Positions 19,458-28,285 of a DNA stretch of 64,000 nucleotides are shown here, piece by piece. The translations under genes and the position numbers were made by a program. Positions within the stretch are counted from its first letter, which is position 1, and every line of letters begins with the position of its first letter. Origin of the DNA: JARRPM01 sp963792815 (GTDB taxonomy: Bacteria > Pseudomonadota > Gammaproteobacteria > Pseudomonadales > Halieaceae); NCBI GenBank assembly GCA_963792815.1, contig CAWBXR010000016.1, positions 1 to 64,000 on the forward strand, written 5' to 3'. The notes under the pieces were generated by a model. That model ran no database searches. It was given only the letters and a program-made list of their open reading frames with translations, and was not told the origin of the DNA.

Positions 19458-20345
19458 CTACAGGCTCCAGAACCGTTCGCACAGGGCAATGAAGTTCTCC
19501 GCGCTGGCGCTGAGGTGCCTGCCGGCGCGGTAATACAGGCCGACCTGCTTGGCGATGCTGCCGAAAGAGACATCGTCCATGATGTGGAAATCCGCACAGG
19601 AGGGATGCTCCTGCAGCAATTTTCGGTCGATGAAGGTCACCCCCATCCCCTGCTCCACCATGTGGATGCGCAGGGACAGGCTGTTCACCTCCCACACGGT
19701 GCTGAACTGGTCACGCAGGCGTGCGATGGAGGGGCGCATATCGGGGTTGTCCAGGGCGGAGGTAATCAGCGGCGTGAGTTTCAGGGCCCGGGCATCCCCC
19801 CTCACCATCTGGGGATAATTGGCATGCCTGGGGCTCACCACCAGGTGGCGCGAGTCGCTGTACAACGCAATGGTGGTAAAGGCGGACATCTGCTTCTGGA
19901 AGGGCCCAAGGCCCAGCTCAACATTGCCGGACAGCACTTCTGAGATAATGCTGCGGCCGGGCAGCTCAGAGATTTTCATTCTGGTCTGGGGGTTTTCGTG
20001 ATAGTAAGCACTTATTAACCCGGGCGCATGAAAGCGGTTGATCGAGGCGCTCAGGGCCAGGCTCAGGGTTTCGGCATTGCCCTGCTTGAGGTGGGCGATG
20101 TCTTCGAGCACCTGCTGCTCTTCCCGCAGCACGTCCACGGCGTGCTCGAACAGGCGCTTGCCGATATCGCTCAGGCGCAACTCCTTGCCGCGCTGGATCA
20201 GTGGCGCCTCCAGCTTGGACTCCAGCCCCGCCACGGCCTGGCTCACGGCGGATTGGCTGATATGCAGGGACTCCGCGGCCCGCTTGAAGCCCCCCTCCTC
20301 CACTACAGCACGAAACGCCCGTAACTCACTGTTTTCCAAGCGCAT
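19458..20345 (-). CDS. LysR family transcriptional regulator
   Basis: 295 aa with an N-terminal winged HTH (LRAFRAVVEEGGFKRAAESL, HISQSAVSQAVAGLESKL) and a C-terminal effector-binding domain. It is divergent from the citrate synthase-like gene across only 96 bases that contain two near-identical 15-base palindromes, the first adjoining its own start codon. It probably autoregulates and controls the divergent gene. glpD lies downstream on the same strand, 45 bases away. Confidence 0.92.
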   Translation of the reverse strand: MRLENSELRAFRAVVEEGGFKRAAESLHISQSAVSQAVAGLESKLEAPLIQRGKELRLSDIGKRLFEHAVDVLREEQQVLEDIAHLKQGNAETLSLALSASINRFHAPGLISAYYHENPQTRMKISELPGRSIISEVLSGNVELGLGPFQKQMSAFTTIALYSDSRHLVVSPRHANYPQMVRGDARALKLTPLITSALDNPDMRPSIARLRDQFSTVWEVNSLSLRIHMVEQGMGVTFIDRKLLQEHPSCADFHIMDDVSFGSIAKQVGLYYRAGRHLSASAENFIALCERFWSL

Positions 20346-20360
20346 ATTAGTTCAACTAAT
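20346..20360. promoter_or_regulatory. LysR operator 1
   Basis: Perfect palindrome ATTAGTTCAACTAAT with the T-N11-A LysR-box form, immediately upstream of the LysR start codon. Binding here would block LysR translation-start DNA, consistent with autoregulation. Confidence 0.7.
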
Positions 20361-20375
20361 CAGAAGATAAGTATA

Positions 20376-20390
20376 ATTAATTCTACTAAT
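20376..20390. promoter_or_regulatory. LysR operator 2
   Basis: ATTAATTCTACTAAT matches operator 1 at 13 of 15 positions. It is centred 30 bases away, about three helical turns, which places both sites on the same DNA face. It is nearer to the citrate synthase-like start (20442). Confidence 0.65.
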
Positions 20391-20441
20391 CGCCAAGCCC
20401 TTCGTATACTGTGAAAAATTACCATAACTGGAGCCGCAGCC

Positions 20442-21578
20442 ATGAGCTCAGAAGAAACCATTTATTCAAACGACCTGGCCGGCATAGTCGTCGGCGACAC
20501 CGCCATCTCCGACGTGCAGGGAGAACAGGGGCTGCTCAGTTACCGCGGTATCGATATCAACGACCTCGTGGCAGTGCCCTTCCTCCACGTGGTATGGATG
20601 GTACTGTTTGGCGACTGGCCCGAGGAGCAGGAAAAGAGCCGGCTGAAAACATTCATGTGCCGGCATTCACGCCTTTCCCATGCCGAGATCGAGCTGCTGC
20701 GCCATGTGCCCCGCGACCTGCATCCCATGCTGATGCTGCAGGGTATGGTCCCCCTGCTCCAGTTGCCCCAGGAGCAGGCCATGGAAATGGAACCCGCCGC
20801 GGAGCACGGCCTGTTCCTCGCCGCGAAAATCACCGCCCTTATTGCCGCCCACTACCGGCTCAGCCAGAGCAAGGTGGTGCTGGCCCCGACACCGGGCAGG
20901 CTGTTCCATGAAAACTTTCTCACCATGTTCCACGGCACCGCACCCACCCCGGAGCAGGTGCGGATGCTCAATGCCGCCCAGATCCTGCAGATGGAACACA
21001 GCTTCAACTGCGGCACCTTTGCCGGGCGGGTTTGCGCCAGCACCCTGGCGCCGATCCAGTCTGTCATCTCGGCCTCCATCGGCACCCTGTTCGGCAAGCT
21101 TCACGGCGGCGCCGACCAGGCCGCCCTGGAAATGGCGATGGCGATCGGCGGCCCTGACCAGGCCGAGGCCTATGTGCAGGACTGCCTCGCCCGCAAGGAG
21201 AAAATCATGGGTATGGGGCACCGGGAATACCGCACAGTGGATCCCCGGGCCAAGATCCTCAAGCCCATGGCCATGGAACTGTGCCAGGAAGGCGAGAGCC
21301 GGAACCTGCTGCTCACTCTGGTTGCGGTGGAAGAGGCCTGCCAGCGCGCATTTGCCGAGCAGGGCAAGGAAATCTGGGCCAACGTGGAATTCTACAAGGG
21401 CGCGGTTTTTCACAGCCTCGGCATTCCCACCCATTTCTTCACCGCCATGTTCGCCATGTCGCGGGTCTACGGTTACGTGGCCCACTACCTGGAGTTCAGC
21501 AAGAACAGCCGCCTGATTCGCCCCCGGGCGCGCTATATCGGAAAACCGGCGGGGCAGCGGGACAAGTCCGCCGCCTGA
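20442..21578 (+). CDS. Citrate synthase family protein with Asp-to-Glu change
   Basis: 378 aa, citrate/2-methylcitrate synthase fold, expected to condense acetyl-CoA with an oxoacid. The signature histidines are present: His186 in MEHSFNCGTF, His221 in KLHGGADQAAL and His260 in GMGHREYRTVDPRA. At the position of the catalytic aspartate (family NVDFYSG) this protein reads NVEFYKG, giving Glu316. The NASTF-type motif is also changed to NCGTF. It is controlled by a divergent LysR. It may be a specialised condensing enzyme or a lyase rather than the main TCA citrate synthase. ATG 20442 follows CTGGAG. Confidence 0.85.
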   Translation: MSSEETIYSNDLAGIVVGDTAISDVQGEQGLLSYRGIDINDLVAVPFLHVVWMVLFGDWPEEQEKSRLKTFMCRHSRLSHAEIELLRHVPRDLHPMLMLQGMVPLLQLPQEQAMEMEPAAEHGLFLAAKITALIAAHYRLSQSKVVLAPTPGRLFHENFLTMFHGTAPTPEQVRMLNAAQILQMEHSFNCGTFAGRVCASTLAPIQSVISASIGTLFGKLHGGADQAALEMAMAIGGPDQAEAYVQDCLARKEKIMGMGHREYRTVDPRAKILKPMAMELCQEGESRNLLLTLVAVEEACQRAFAEQGKEIWANVEFYKGAVFHSLGIPTHFFTAMFAMSRVYGYVAHYLEFSKNSRLIRPRARYIGKPAGQRDKSAA

Positions 21579-21700
21579 TGCGCCGGGTTGAAAGCTTCCG
21601 GGTGGTGTGTGCGCCGCCCGGTGGCCCTTGTTTGTGACAAAGGGCAGCGCTTGCATTACAGTAAACCCCCATAGCTGAACCGTCACGGGTCCCCGACTTA

Positions 21701-23347
21701 ATGCTGCCAAAATTTTCCCGCTCCCTGCTGCTGGTCGCCGCAGTCACCCTGCTTGCGGCCTGCGGAGGCGGGGAATCCAATGTCGCGAGCGGCAACCGCC
21801 TTGGAATACTCCACTTCGGCAACGGTTCCGAGCCCCAGGGCCTCGACCCCCACGTGGTCACGGGTGTGCCGGAAAACAAGATCATACGCGCGCTGTTCGA
21901 GGGCCTGGCGGTCAAGAACCCCTACACACTGGAGCCGGAACCCGGGGTGGCGCAAAGCTGGGACATCAGCGAAGACGGGCGCATTATCATCTTTCATATC
22001 AACCCCGAGGCGAGGTGGTCGAACGGCGATCCCATGCGGGCATCTGACTATGTCTGGTCCTGGCAGCGACTGCTGAGCCCGGCCCTGGGCGGCGAATACG
22101 CCTACATGCTGTACCCGGTGGCCAACGCCCAGGCCTTTCACAAAGGCGACATCACCGACTTCAACGAGGTAGGGGTGAAAGCCCTGGATGACCTCACCCT
22201 GCAGGTAACGCTGGAAGAGCGCACTCCCTACTTCATCCAGCTGATGGATCACTACAGCACCTTTGCCGTGCACCCGCCCACCATCGAGAAATTCGGCAAG
22301 GCCACCGATCGTTACACTCCCTGGACCCGGGTGGAAAACATGGTCAGCAACGGCGCCTTCCGGCTGAAGAAGTGGGAGCTGAACCGCCGCATTGAACTGG
22401 AGAAGAGCGACACCTACTGGGACCGGGACAAGGTCAGGCTCAATGGGGTTATCTATTACCCTACCGAGAATGTGGTCAGCGAGGAGCGGATGTTCCGGGT
22501 GGGCCAGTTGCACTACACCAACAGTGTCCCGCTGGGCAAAATACCGGTCTACAAGGAAATGCCCGACAGCCCCTATATGCAGGAGCCCTACCTGGGCACC
22601 TACTACTACCTGCTCAATACCCTGGTCCCACCCACCGACAACCTGAACGTGCGCAAGGCGCTGTCGATGGCGGTGGATCGCGACAAGCTCAATGCAACCG
22701 TGCTGAAGGGCACCAACATATCCGCCTACAGCATCACGCCGCCGGACACCCTTGGCTATTACCCCCCGCGCCTGTTCAGCTATGATCCGGAGCGCGCCAG
22801 GGAACTGCTGGCCGAGGCCGGTTATCCCGACGGCACGGGCTGGCCGGGCCTCGAGCTGACCTACAACACCAGCGAGGACCACCGCAAAATCGCGGTGGCG
22901 CTGCAGCAGATGTGGAAGGACGTACTCAATATCGAAGTGACGCTCACCAACCAGGAGTGGAAGGTGTACCTGGATTCGATTACCAATATGCACTTCCAGA
23001 TCGCGCGGCGCGGCTGGATCGGCGACTATGTCGACCCGAATAATTTCCTCGACCTGTTCCTCACCGGCGGCGGCAACAACAACACGGGTTTTGCCGACCC
23101 CCGCTACGACGAGATGATCCTGCGGAAAGCCCCACAGGCGGCAACCAGGGAAGAGCGTTTCGCAGTATTCCACGAGGCGGAGACACTGCTGATGGAGCAG
23201 ATGCCCATCATTCCGGTGTACACCTACACCAGCAAACACCTGATCCATCCCAGCGTACAGGGCCTGCCACCCAACCTGATGGACTCCCTGAACCTGAAGT
23301 ACGTGTGGCTGGAAGATAACGTGCAGGCCACCGAGACGGACGACTGA
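21701..23347 (+). CDS. oppA: Oligopeptide ABC transporter substrate-binding lipoprotein
   Basis: 548-residue SBP_bac_5 family protein. The N-terminal lipoprotein signal ends in LLAACGGG. The body shows family landmarks GSEPQGLDPHVVTG, LFEGLAVKNP, FHINPEARWSNGDPM (with DYVWSWQRLL), and a late LFLTGGGNNNTGFADPRYDE. It is the first gene of an operon: oppB begins 2 bases after its stop. It binds oligopeptides or murein peptides in the periplasm. Confidence 0.92.
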   Translation: MLPKFSRSLLLVAAVTLLAACGGGESNVASGNRLGILHFGNGSEPQGLDPHVVTGVPENKIIRALFEGLAVKNPYTLEPEPGVAQSWDISEDGRIIIFHINPEARWSNGDPMRASDYVWSWQRLLSPALGGEYAYMLYPVANAQAFHKGDITDFNEVGVKALDDLTLQVTLEERTPYFIQLMDHYSTFAVHPPTIEKFGKATDRYTPWTRVENMVSNGAFRLKKWELNRRIELEKSDTYWDRDKVRLNGVIYYPTENVVSEERMFRVGQLHYTNSVPLGKIPVYKEMPDSPYMQEPYLGTYYYLLNTLVPPTDNLNVRKALSMAVDRDKLNATVLKGTNISAYSITPPDTLGYYPPRLFSYDPERARELLAEAGYPDGTGWPGLELTYNTSEDHRKIAVALQQMWKDVLNIEVTLTNQEWKVYLDSITNMHFQIARRGWIGDYVDPNNFLDLFLTGGGNNNTGFADPRYDEMILRKAPQAATREERFAVFHEAETLLMEQMPIIPVYTYTSKHLIHPSVQGLPPNLMDSLNLKYVWLEDNVQATETDD

Positions 23348-23349
23348 CC

Positions 23350-24279
23350 ATGTTGCGATTCATAATGCTGCGGTTACTGCAGGCGATCCCGGTGATTCTG
23401 GTGGTTATCACCGTGACTTTTTTCCTGGTGCGGGTTGCCCCCGGGGGGCCGTTTGACAGTGAGAAACCCGTCACCCGGGAAGTGAAAGCCGCACTGGAGG
23501 CCCAGTACAAACTAGACCTCCCCCTGTTCCAGCAATACACCTCCTACCTGGGCGACCTGGCCCATGGCGACCTGGGCCCCTCCTTCAAGTACCCGGGGCG
23601 CAGTGTCAACGAACTCATTGCCGCGGGTTTCCCGGTAACGGCGGAGCTGGGCTTTTACGCCCTGCTGGTCGCCGTCGGCATCGGCGGCCTGGCGGGAGTG
23701 ATCGCCGCGCTCAAACCCAATACCGCCCAGGACTACATACCCATGTCGCTTGCCATGATCGGCATCTGCATGCCCTCTTTCCTGTTGGGGCCACTACTGG
23801 TGCTGGTTTTCGGGATCCACCTCGACTGGTTGCCGGTGTCCGGCTGGGGGGATATTCCGGGCGACAAGATACTGCCCTCCATAACGCTGGGGGCGGGCTA
23901 CGCGGCCTATATCGCAAGGCTTGGGCGGGCCGGCATGCTGGAGGTGCTGTCCCAGGACTATATCCGCACGGCCCGGGCCAAGGGCCTGCCGGAGTGGCAG
24001 GTGGTGCTCAAGCACAGCCTGCGGGGCGGCCTGATCCCGGTGGTGGCATTTCTAGGCCCGGCGTTCGCAGGCCTGCTGGCGGGCTCCTTCGTGGTAGAGA
24101 CCATTTTCCAGATTCCCGGGCTGGGCCGCTTTTACGTGCAGGCCGCGTTCAACCGGGACTACACAATGATTCTCGGCACCACCGTGTTCCTGTCGGTGCT
24201 TATCGTCCTGTTCAACCTGCTGTCAGACGTTCTCGCCGCCTGGATGAACCCCAGGTTGCGGGCCCAGTTTGGCCACTAA
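23350..24279 (+). CDS. oppB: Oligopeptide ABC transporter permease OppB
   Basis: 309 aa with six predicted membrane segments. It is very similar along its length to enterobacterial OppB, including RLAPG/RVAPGGPF near the N-terminus, LAHGDLGPSFKYPGRSV, and the EAA-loop sequence FIRTARAKGLP (here YIRTARAKGLPEWQV). Its ATG is 2 bases after oppA, and oppC follows after 24 bases. Confidence 0.95.
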   Translation: MLRFIMLRLLQAIPVILVVITVTFFLVRVAPGGPFDSEKPVTREVKAALEAQYKLDLPLFQQYTSYLGDLAHGDLGPSFKYPGRSVNELIAAGFPVTAELGFYALLVAVGIGGLAGVIAALKPNTAQDYIPMSLAMIGICMPSFLLGPLLVLVFGIHLDWLPVSGWGDIPGDKILPSITLGAGYAAYIARLGRAGMLEVLSQDYIRTARAKGLPEWQVVLKHSLRGGLIPVVAFLGPAFAGLLAGSFVVETIFQIPGLGRFYVQAAFNRDYTMILGTTVFLSVLIVLFNLLSDVLAAWMNPRLRAQFGH

Positions 24280-24303
24280 ACCGGAGCCGGGAACCCTAAC
24301 CAG

Positions 24304-25191
24304 ATGAACACGCAAACTATCAACGATATCGCCCAGGCGGAACAGGGCACCTCCCTGTGGAAGGACGCATGGCTGCGGCTGCGCAAGAACCACCTGGCGG
24401 TGTTCGGCCTGGTAACGCTGCTGCTGTTCATTGTGATTGCCCTGCTCACCCCGTGGATTGCACCCTACAGTTACCAGGCGCAGGACCTGGAACTGGGAGC
24501 CAGCCCACCCTCCGCCGCGCACTGGCTGGGCACCGACATATTCGGTCGCGACCTGATGACCCAGATCATGTATGGCGGGCGCATCTCCCTGGCGGTGGGC
24601 TTTGTCGCCACCGCTGTCGCCCTGTTGATCGGAGTCACCTGGGGGGCGATTGCCGGCTACGTCGGCGGCCGCACCGACGCGGTGATGATGCGGCTGGTAG
24701 ACATCCTCTACGCCCTGCCCTTCATGATTTTCATCGTGCTGCTGACCGTGGTGTTCGGGCGCAACATGTTGCTGCTGTTCCTCGCCATCGGGGCAGTGGA
24801 ATGGTTGACGATGGCGCGCATCATGCGAGGCCAGGTACAGTCGCTGCGCCAGCAGGAGTTCGTCGAGGCGGCCATCTCCCTCGGCCTGTCCCCGGCCACG
24901 CTGATCCGCCGCCACCTGGTGCCCAATGCGCTGGGGCCCATCATCGTTTACACCACCCTGACTATCCCCAACGTCATGCTGCTCGAGGCCTTCCTCAGCT
25001 TCCTGGGCCTGGGTATCCAGCCGCCCCAGACCTCCTGGGGACTGCTGATCTCCTACGGCGCCGAAACCATGGAAGAGTATCCCTGGCTGCTGATTTTCCC
25101 GGGGCTTGCCTTGACCCTGACCCTTTTCTCACTCAATTTCCTCGGTGACGGCCTGCGCGACGCGCTGGACGTACGCGGCGCGAAGGACTAG
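24304..25191 (+). CDS. oppC: Oligopeptide ABC transporter permease OppC
   Basis: 295 aa with an N-terminal cytoplasmic stretch and six membrane segments. It contains HWLGTDIFGRDLMTQIMYGG and the EAA loop EFVEAAISLGLSPATLIRRH, both typical of OppC/DppC. It partners OppB. The following fused ATPase starts 3 bases after its stop, so translation is likely coupled. Confidence 0.94.
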   Translation: MNTQTINDIAQAEQGTSLWKDAWLRLRKNHLAVFGLVTLLLFIVIALLTPWIAPYSYQAQDLELGASPPSAAHWLGTDIFGRDLMTQIMYGGRISLAVGFVATAVALLIGVTWGAIAGYVGGRTDAVMMRLVDILYALPFMIFIVLLTVVFGRNMLLLFLAIGAVEWLTMARIMRGQVQSLRQQEFVEAAISLGLSPATLIRRHLVPNALGPIIVYTTLTIPNVMLLEAFLSFLGLGIQPPQTSWGLLISYGAETMEEYPWLLIFPGLALTLTLFSLNFLGDGLRDALDVRGAKD

Positions 25192-25194
25192 CCC

Positions 25195-26784
25195 ATGGCC
25201 CTCTTGGATGTACAGGATCTCGCCGTCAGCTTCGTCACCCGCAATGGCACCAACAAGGCGGTCGACGGTGTCAGCTTCAGTGTGGAGCTGGGCAAGATCA
25301 CCGCCATTATCGGCGAATCCGGGTCGGGCAAGTCGGTGGCCTGTTACAGCCTGCTCGGCCTCGTGCCGATGCCGCCCGGGCGTATCGACGGCGGGCGCGC
25401 CCTGTTCGAGGGCCGCGACCTGCTGCAGATGGAAGAGTCGGAGCTGCGCAAGATTCGCGGGCGCGACATCGCCATGATTTTCCAGGACCCGATGACCTGC
25501 CTCAATCCCTACATGACCATCGGCAAGCAGTTGATGGAACCGCTGCGCTACCACCACAAGGTGAGCGAGGAGGAAGCCCGGGCCAGGGCAGTGGAGCTGC
25601 TGGGTGAGGTCGGCATTCGCGATCCCGAATCCACCATCGACAATTTTCCGCACGAGTTTTCCGGCGGCATGCGCCAGCGGGTAATGATCGCGATGGCGCT
25701 GATCAACGAACCGAAACTGCTGATCGCGGACGAACCAACCACCGCGCTGGATGTGACCATCCAGGCCCAGATCCTCAAGCTGATCGCCGAGTTGCAGGAA
25801 AAGCGCGATATCGGCGTGATCTTCATCAGCCACGACCTGGCCGTTGTAGCCGACATTGCCGACCAGATCGTGGTAATGAAACAGGGCCAGATCGTGGAAA
25901 CGGGAAACCGCGAAAGTATTTTCCACAACGCCAAGCACCCCTATACCAAAAAGCTGCTGGCGGCGATTCCCAGCGATTCCAAACAGGCGCGAGCCGAAGC
26001 CGTGGAACCGCTCATCCAGGTCAGGGACCTGTGCACCTGGTTCGGCCAGGGCAAGGGCAAGGAGCCGGTCAAGGCCGTCAACAAGGTCAGCTTCGACATC
26101 AACCGCGGCGAGGTGCTCGGGCTGGTGGGCGAATCGGGCAGTGGCAAGTCCACCATCGGGCGCTCGATACTGCGGCTGGTACCGGTCACTTCAGGGGAGG
26201 TGCGTTTCGATGGCACCGACCTCACCGCGCTGGAAGGGCGCGAGCTGAAAACCATGCGCCGGCGTATGCAGATGATTTTCCAGGACCCTTTCGCCTCCCT
26301 CAATCCGCGTATGACGGTGTACGACACGCTGGCGGAGCCCCTGCTGCTGCACGGCATCGAAAGCCGGGCAACGGTCGCCCAGGGGGTACTCAAGCTGATG
26401 GACGACGTGGGCCTGGCCAGGGCCTTCGTGCGCAAGTATCCCCATGAATTTTCGGGTGGCCAGCGCCAGCGGATCGCCATTGGCCGCGCCCTGGCAACCC
26501 GGCCCGAGTTCATCGTCGCCGATGAACCGGTCTCCGCGCTGGATGTCACCATCCAGGCACAGATCCTCGACCTGATGCAGGAACTGGGCCGGGAGTACGG
26601 CCTGACCATGCTGTTCGTATCCCACGACCTGGCGGTGGTACGCCACCTCGCCGACCGCATCCTGGTGCTGTACAAGGGTGAGGTGGTCGAGCAGGGCAGC
26701 GGGGACGAGCTGTTCGAACGCCCGCAGCAGCCCTATACAAGGCAACTGCTCTCATCCATTCCCGGACGTTCACTGTTGGCCTAA
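25195..26784 (+). CDS. Fused OppD-OppF ABC ATPase
   Basis: 529-residue single chain with two complete nucleotide-binding domains. The first has Walker A GESGSGKS (residues 40-47), signature FSGGMRQRV and Walker B LLIADEPTTALD. The second repeats these (GESGSGKS near 311-318, FSGGQRQRIAIGRAL, FIVADEPVSALD). Both have the peptide-transporter tails (HPYTKKLL and QPYTRQLL). The fusion replaces separate OppD and OppF subunits, as in YejF-type ATPases. It is the last transporter gene of the operon. Confidence 0.94.
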   Translation: MALLDVQDLAVSFVTRNGTNKAVDGVSFSVELGKITAIIGESGSGKSVACYSLLGLVPMPPGRIDGGRALFEGRDLLQMEESELRKIRGRDIAMIFQDPMTCLNPYMTIGKQLMEPLRYHHKVSEEEARARAVELLGEVGIRDPESTIDNFPHEFSGGMRQRVMIAMALINEPKLLIADEPTTALDVTIQAQILKLIAELQEKRDIGVIFISHDLAVVADIADQIVVMKQGQIVETGNRESIFHNAKHPYTKKLLAAIPSDSKQARAEAVEPLIQVRDLCTWFGQGKGKEPVKAVNKVSFDINRGEVLGLVGESGSGKSTIGRSILRLVPVTSGEVRFDGTDLTALEGRELKTMRRRMQMIFQDPFASLNPRMTVYDTLAEPLLLHGIESRATVAQGVLKLMDDVGLARAFVRKYPHEFSGGQRQRIAIGRALATRPEFIVADEPVSALDVTIQAQILDLMQELGREYGLTMLFVSHDLAVVRHLADRILVLYKGEVVEQGSGDELFERPQQPYTRQLLSSIPGRSLLA

Positions 26785-26798
26785 TTCTGGAGCCGAAC

Positions 26799-27337
26799 TT
26801 GAAACTCCCACTATCTTGCAAGTCTTCTGATAATCCTGTCCCTGGCGATACTGCAGGGCCGATGTGCGCGCCCGAAAATGATTCTCGGCTGGCTGGAGAC
26901 CACCGAGCTGGTGGGCTCGGATATGCGCATCAAGACCAAGCTCGACGTGGGCGCCAAGACATCGTCCATGCAGGCGACCAACATCGAGCGCTTTGAGCGG
27001 GACGGCGAGCCCTGGGTGCGGTTCGATTTCACCGACGAGGATGTGGATACCGAGAAAGAGCAAACCCTGCGACTGGAGGGTCCGCTGGTGAGGGATGTGG
27101 TCATCAAACGTCACGGCGCCAACAATATCACCCGCCCGGTGGTGACACAGGAGTTCTGCCTCTTACACCAGATTTACCGGACCGAGTTCAGTCTCGCGGA
27201 CCGGGGTAAATTCAATTACTCGATTCTGCTGGGCAGGTCCTTCCTGGCAGAAGGTCGCGGTCATCGATCCCTCCGAGACCTTTCTCAGTCGTCCCGCCTG
27301 CGAAGGCCACACCCCGGTGCTGGATATCCTGGACTGA
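26799..27337 (+). CDS. Retropepsin-like zinc protease family protein (frameshifted twice)
   Basis: Member of the putative ATP-dependent zinc protease family (COG4067-like, retropepsin fold), with the core LGWLETTELVGSDMRIKTKLD VGAKTSSM recognisable as GWLETTEL, IKTKLDVGAKTSS and LLGRSFL. A TTG start at 26799 with CTGGAG upstream begins MKLPL. Removing one base near 26813-26815 joins it to LASLLIILSLAIL, giving a credible signal peptide. Near 27246-27253 another one-base shift restores VAVIDPSETFLSRPAC and a TGA at 27335. Expected size is about 179 aa. It lies 14 bases after the transporter ATPase and may be co-transcribed, suggesting a periplasmic role linked to peptides. Confidence 0.7.
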
Positions 27338-27456
27338 GAGGGCGCGCGCCCCGCAGGACTACCCTCGCGGTAAACACCCGCGAAACACGTCAGTAAATTT
27401 TACGTCCCAAGCTGTTTTGAGGAGGATGTTAACGCTAAGTCATTGATTTTAATGGG

Positions 27457-27472
27457 TGGCATGGTACTTGCT
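27457..27472 (+). promoter_or_regulatory. Sigma-54 (-24/-12) promoter
   Basis: TGGCATGGTACTTGCT fits every constrained position of the RpoN consensus TGGCAYRN4TTGCW, with correct GG-GC spacing. The transcript would start near 27484, leaving a ~110-base leader before the GTG at 27595. No bacterial enhancer-binding protein gene is in the window. Confidence 0.7.
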
Positions 27473-27594
27473 AAATATACCAAAAGGCGACAACGTCCAA
27501 TAACCGTTTGCGCCCGTGGGGCATAAGCCAAGGGGCGATTACCAGATGGCAAGCCCCTGCTGAACTCCCATCAGCCCATGCTCCGGAGAAAACC

Positions 27595-27942
27595 GTGAAC
27601 GACATTATCGTCCCTGCAACAGAGTTGGTTTCGCGAGACGCCGACACCAAGCCGTTCGCCTCGGTCGCTATTTATTGCGGCGACGACGGCTGCGCTGCCG
27701 CCAGGGAGATCGCCGGGAAGCGCCACCTGCTCGACGAGGCGCCCGAACTCCCCCTGGCCCAATGCGCCGCTGACGCCTGCAACTGCCGCTTTTTCAGGTA
27801 CGGTGACAGGCGCAGCCTGCTCACCAATCGCCGCACCCACGGGCCCGACAGCGGGCGCGCAAAGAACTGGCTGTGGAAGAACAACCGGCGCTCCGGATAT
27901 GAACGGCGCCAGCTCAAGATAGATTTTCGCCGCTGGATCTGA
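27595..27942 (+). CDS. Small cysteine-rich conserved hypothetical protein
   Basis: 115-residue protein from a GTG at 27595 with CGGAG 6 bases upstream; the frame is open further upstream but without a good ribosome site. Four or five cysteines are clustered (YCGDDGCAAA, then AQCAADACNCRFF), a pattern that could bind zinc or form disulfides. The C-terminal half is very basic (RRSLLTNRR, RRSGYERRQLK). Similar short proteins of unknown function occur in gammaproteobacteria. A sigma-54-type promoter lies 123 bases upstream. Confidence 0.7.
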   Translation: MNDIIVPATELVSRDADTKPFASVAIYCGDDGCAAAREIAGKRHLLDEAPELPLAQCAADACNCRFFRYGDRRSLLTNRRTHGPDSGRAKNWLWKNNRRSGYERRQLKIDFRRWI

Positions 27943-27961
27943 GCGCCTGACTGCAGGCGCT
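27942..27961 (+). terminator. Hairpin at the end of the Cys-rich gene
   Basis: AGCGCCTG (27942-27949) pairs with CAGGCGCT (27954-27961) around a 4-base loop, starting at the last base of the stop codon. There is no T-run, so it is a weak terminator at best. Confidence 0.35.
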
Positions 27962-28285
27962 GCCTTCCTGCGACGCCCCCGCTCCAGCCAACCGGCCTGT
28001 CGGCTTCAAAGTAAAGCACTGCGGCGTACGCCGCAAAGGCGACCTGCCCCGGGCTCCTTATCGGGACAGAACTTCAACAAGTCGCGTTCAGTATTGCCAG
28101 CGCTCTTTTAAGCAACTGTTTTTAATGGCTTTATCTTCTGCCCTTCCAGCGCGACACAAGAGCGATCCAATTCGGGAAAGCCGGCCGTACTTCTCATGAA
28201 TGCATTGTCGCAACGCGTGAGTCACCCCTTCGCAACGGCGCAGAGCAATCGAACCGAATTGATCCATTACCAGAGGAGCACAACT
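27962..28285. other. Gene-free stretch with one 16-base palindrome
   Basis: About 320 bases without a supportable gene. It contains the perfect palindrome TGCGGCGTACGCCGCA (28020-28035) and an AT-richer segment near 28105-28140 that may hold the fasciclin promoter. An in-frame ATG at 28196 is not preferred for the fasciclin gene because the signal peptide begins at 28286. Confidence 0.5.

Noticed and set aside
27484..27594. Possible riboswitch in the leader after the sigma-54 promoter
   Set aside because: Short stems exist, but I could not match conserved positions of GEMM, TPP, cobalamin or glycine classes; not called.
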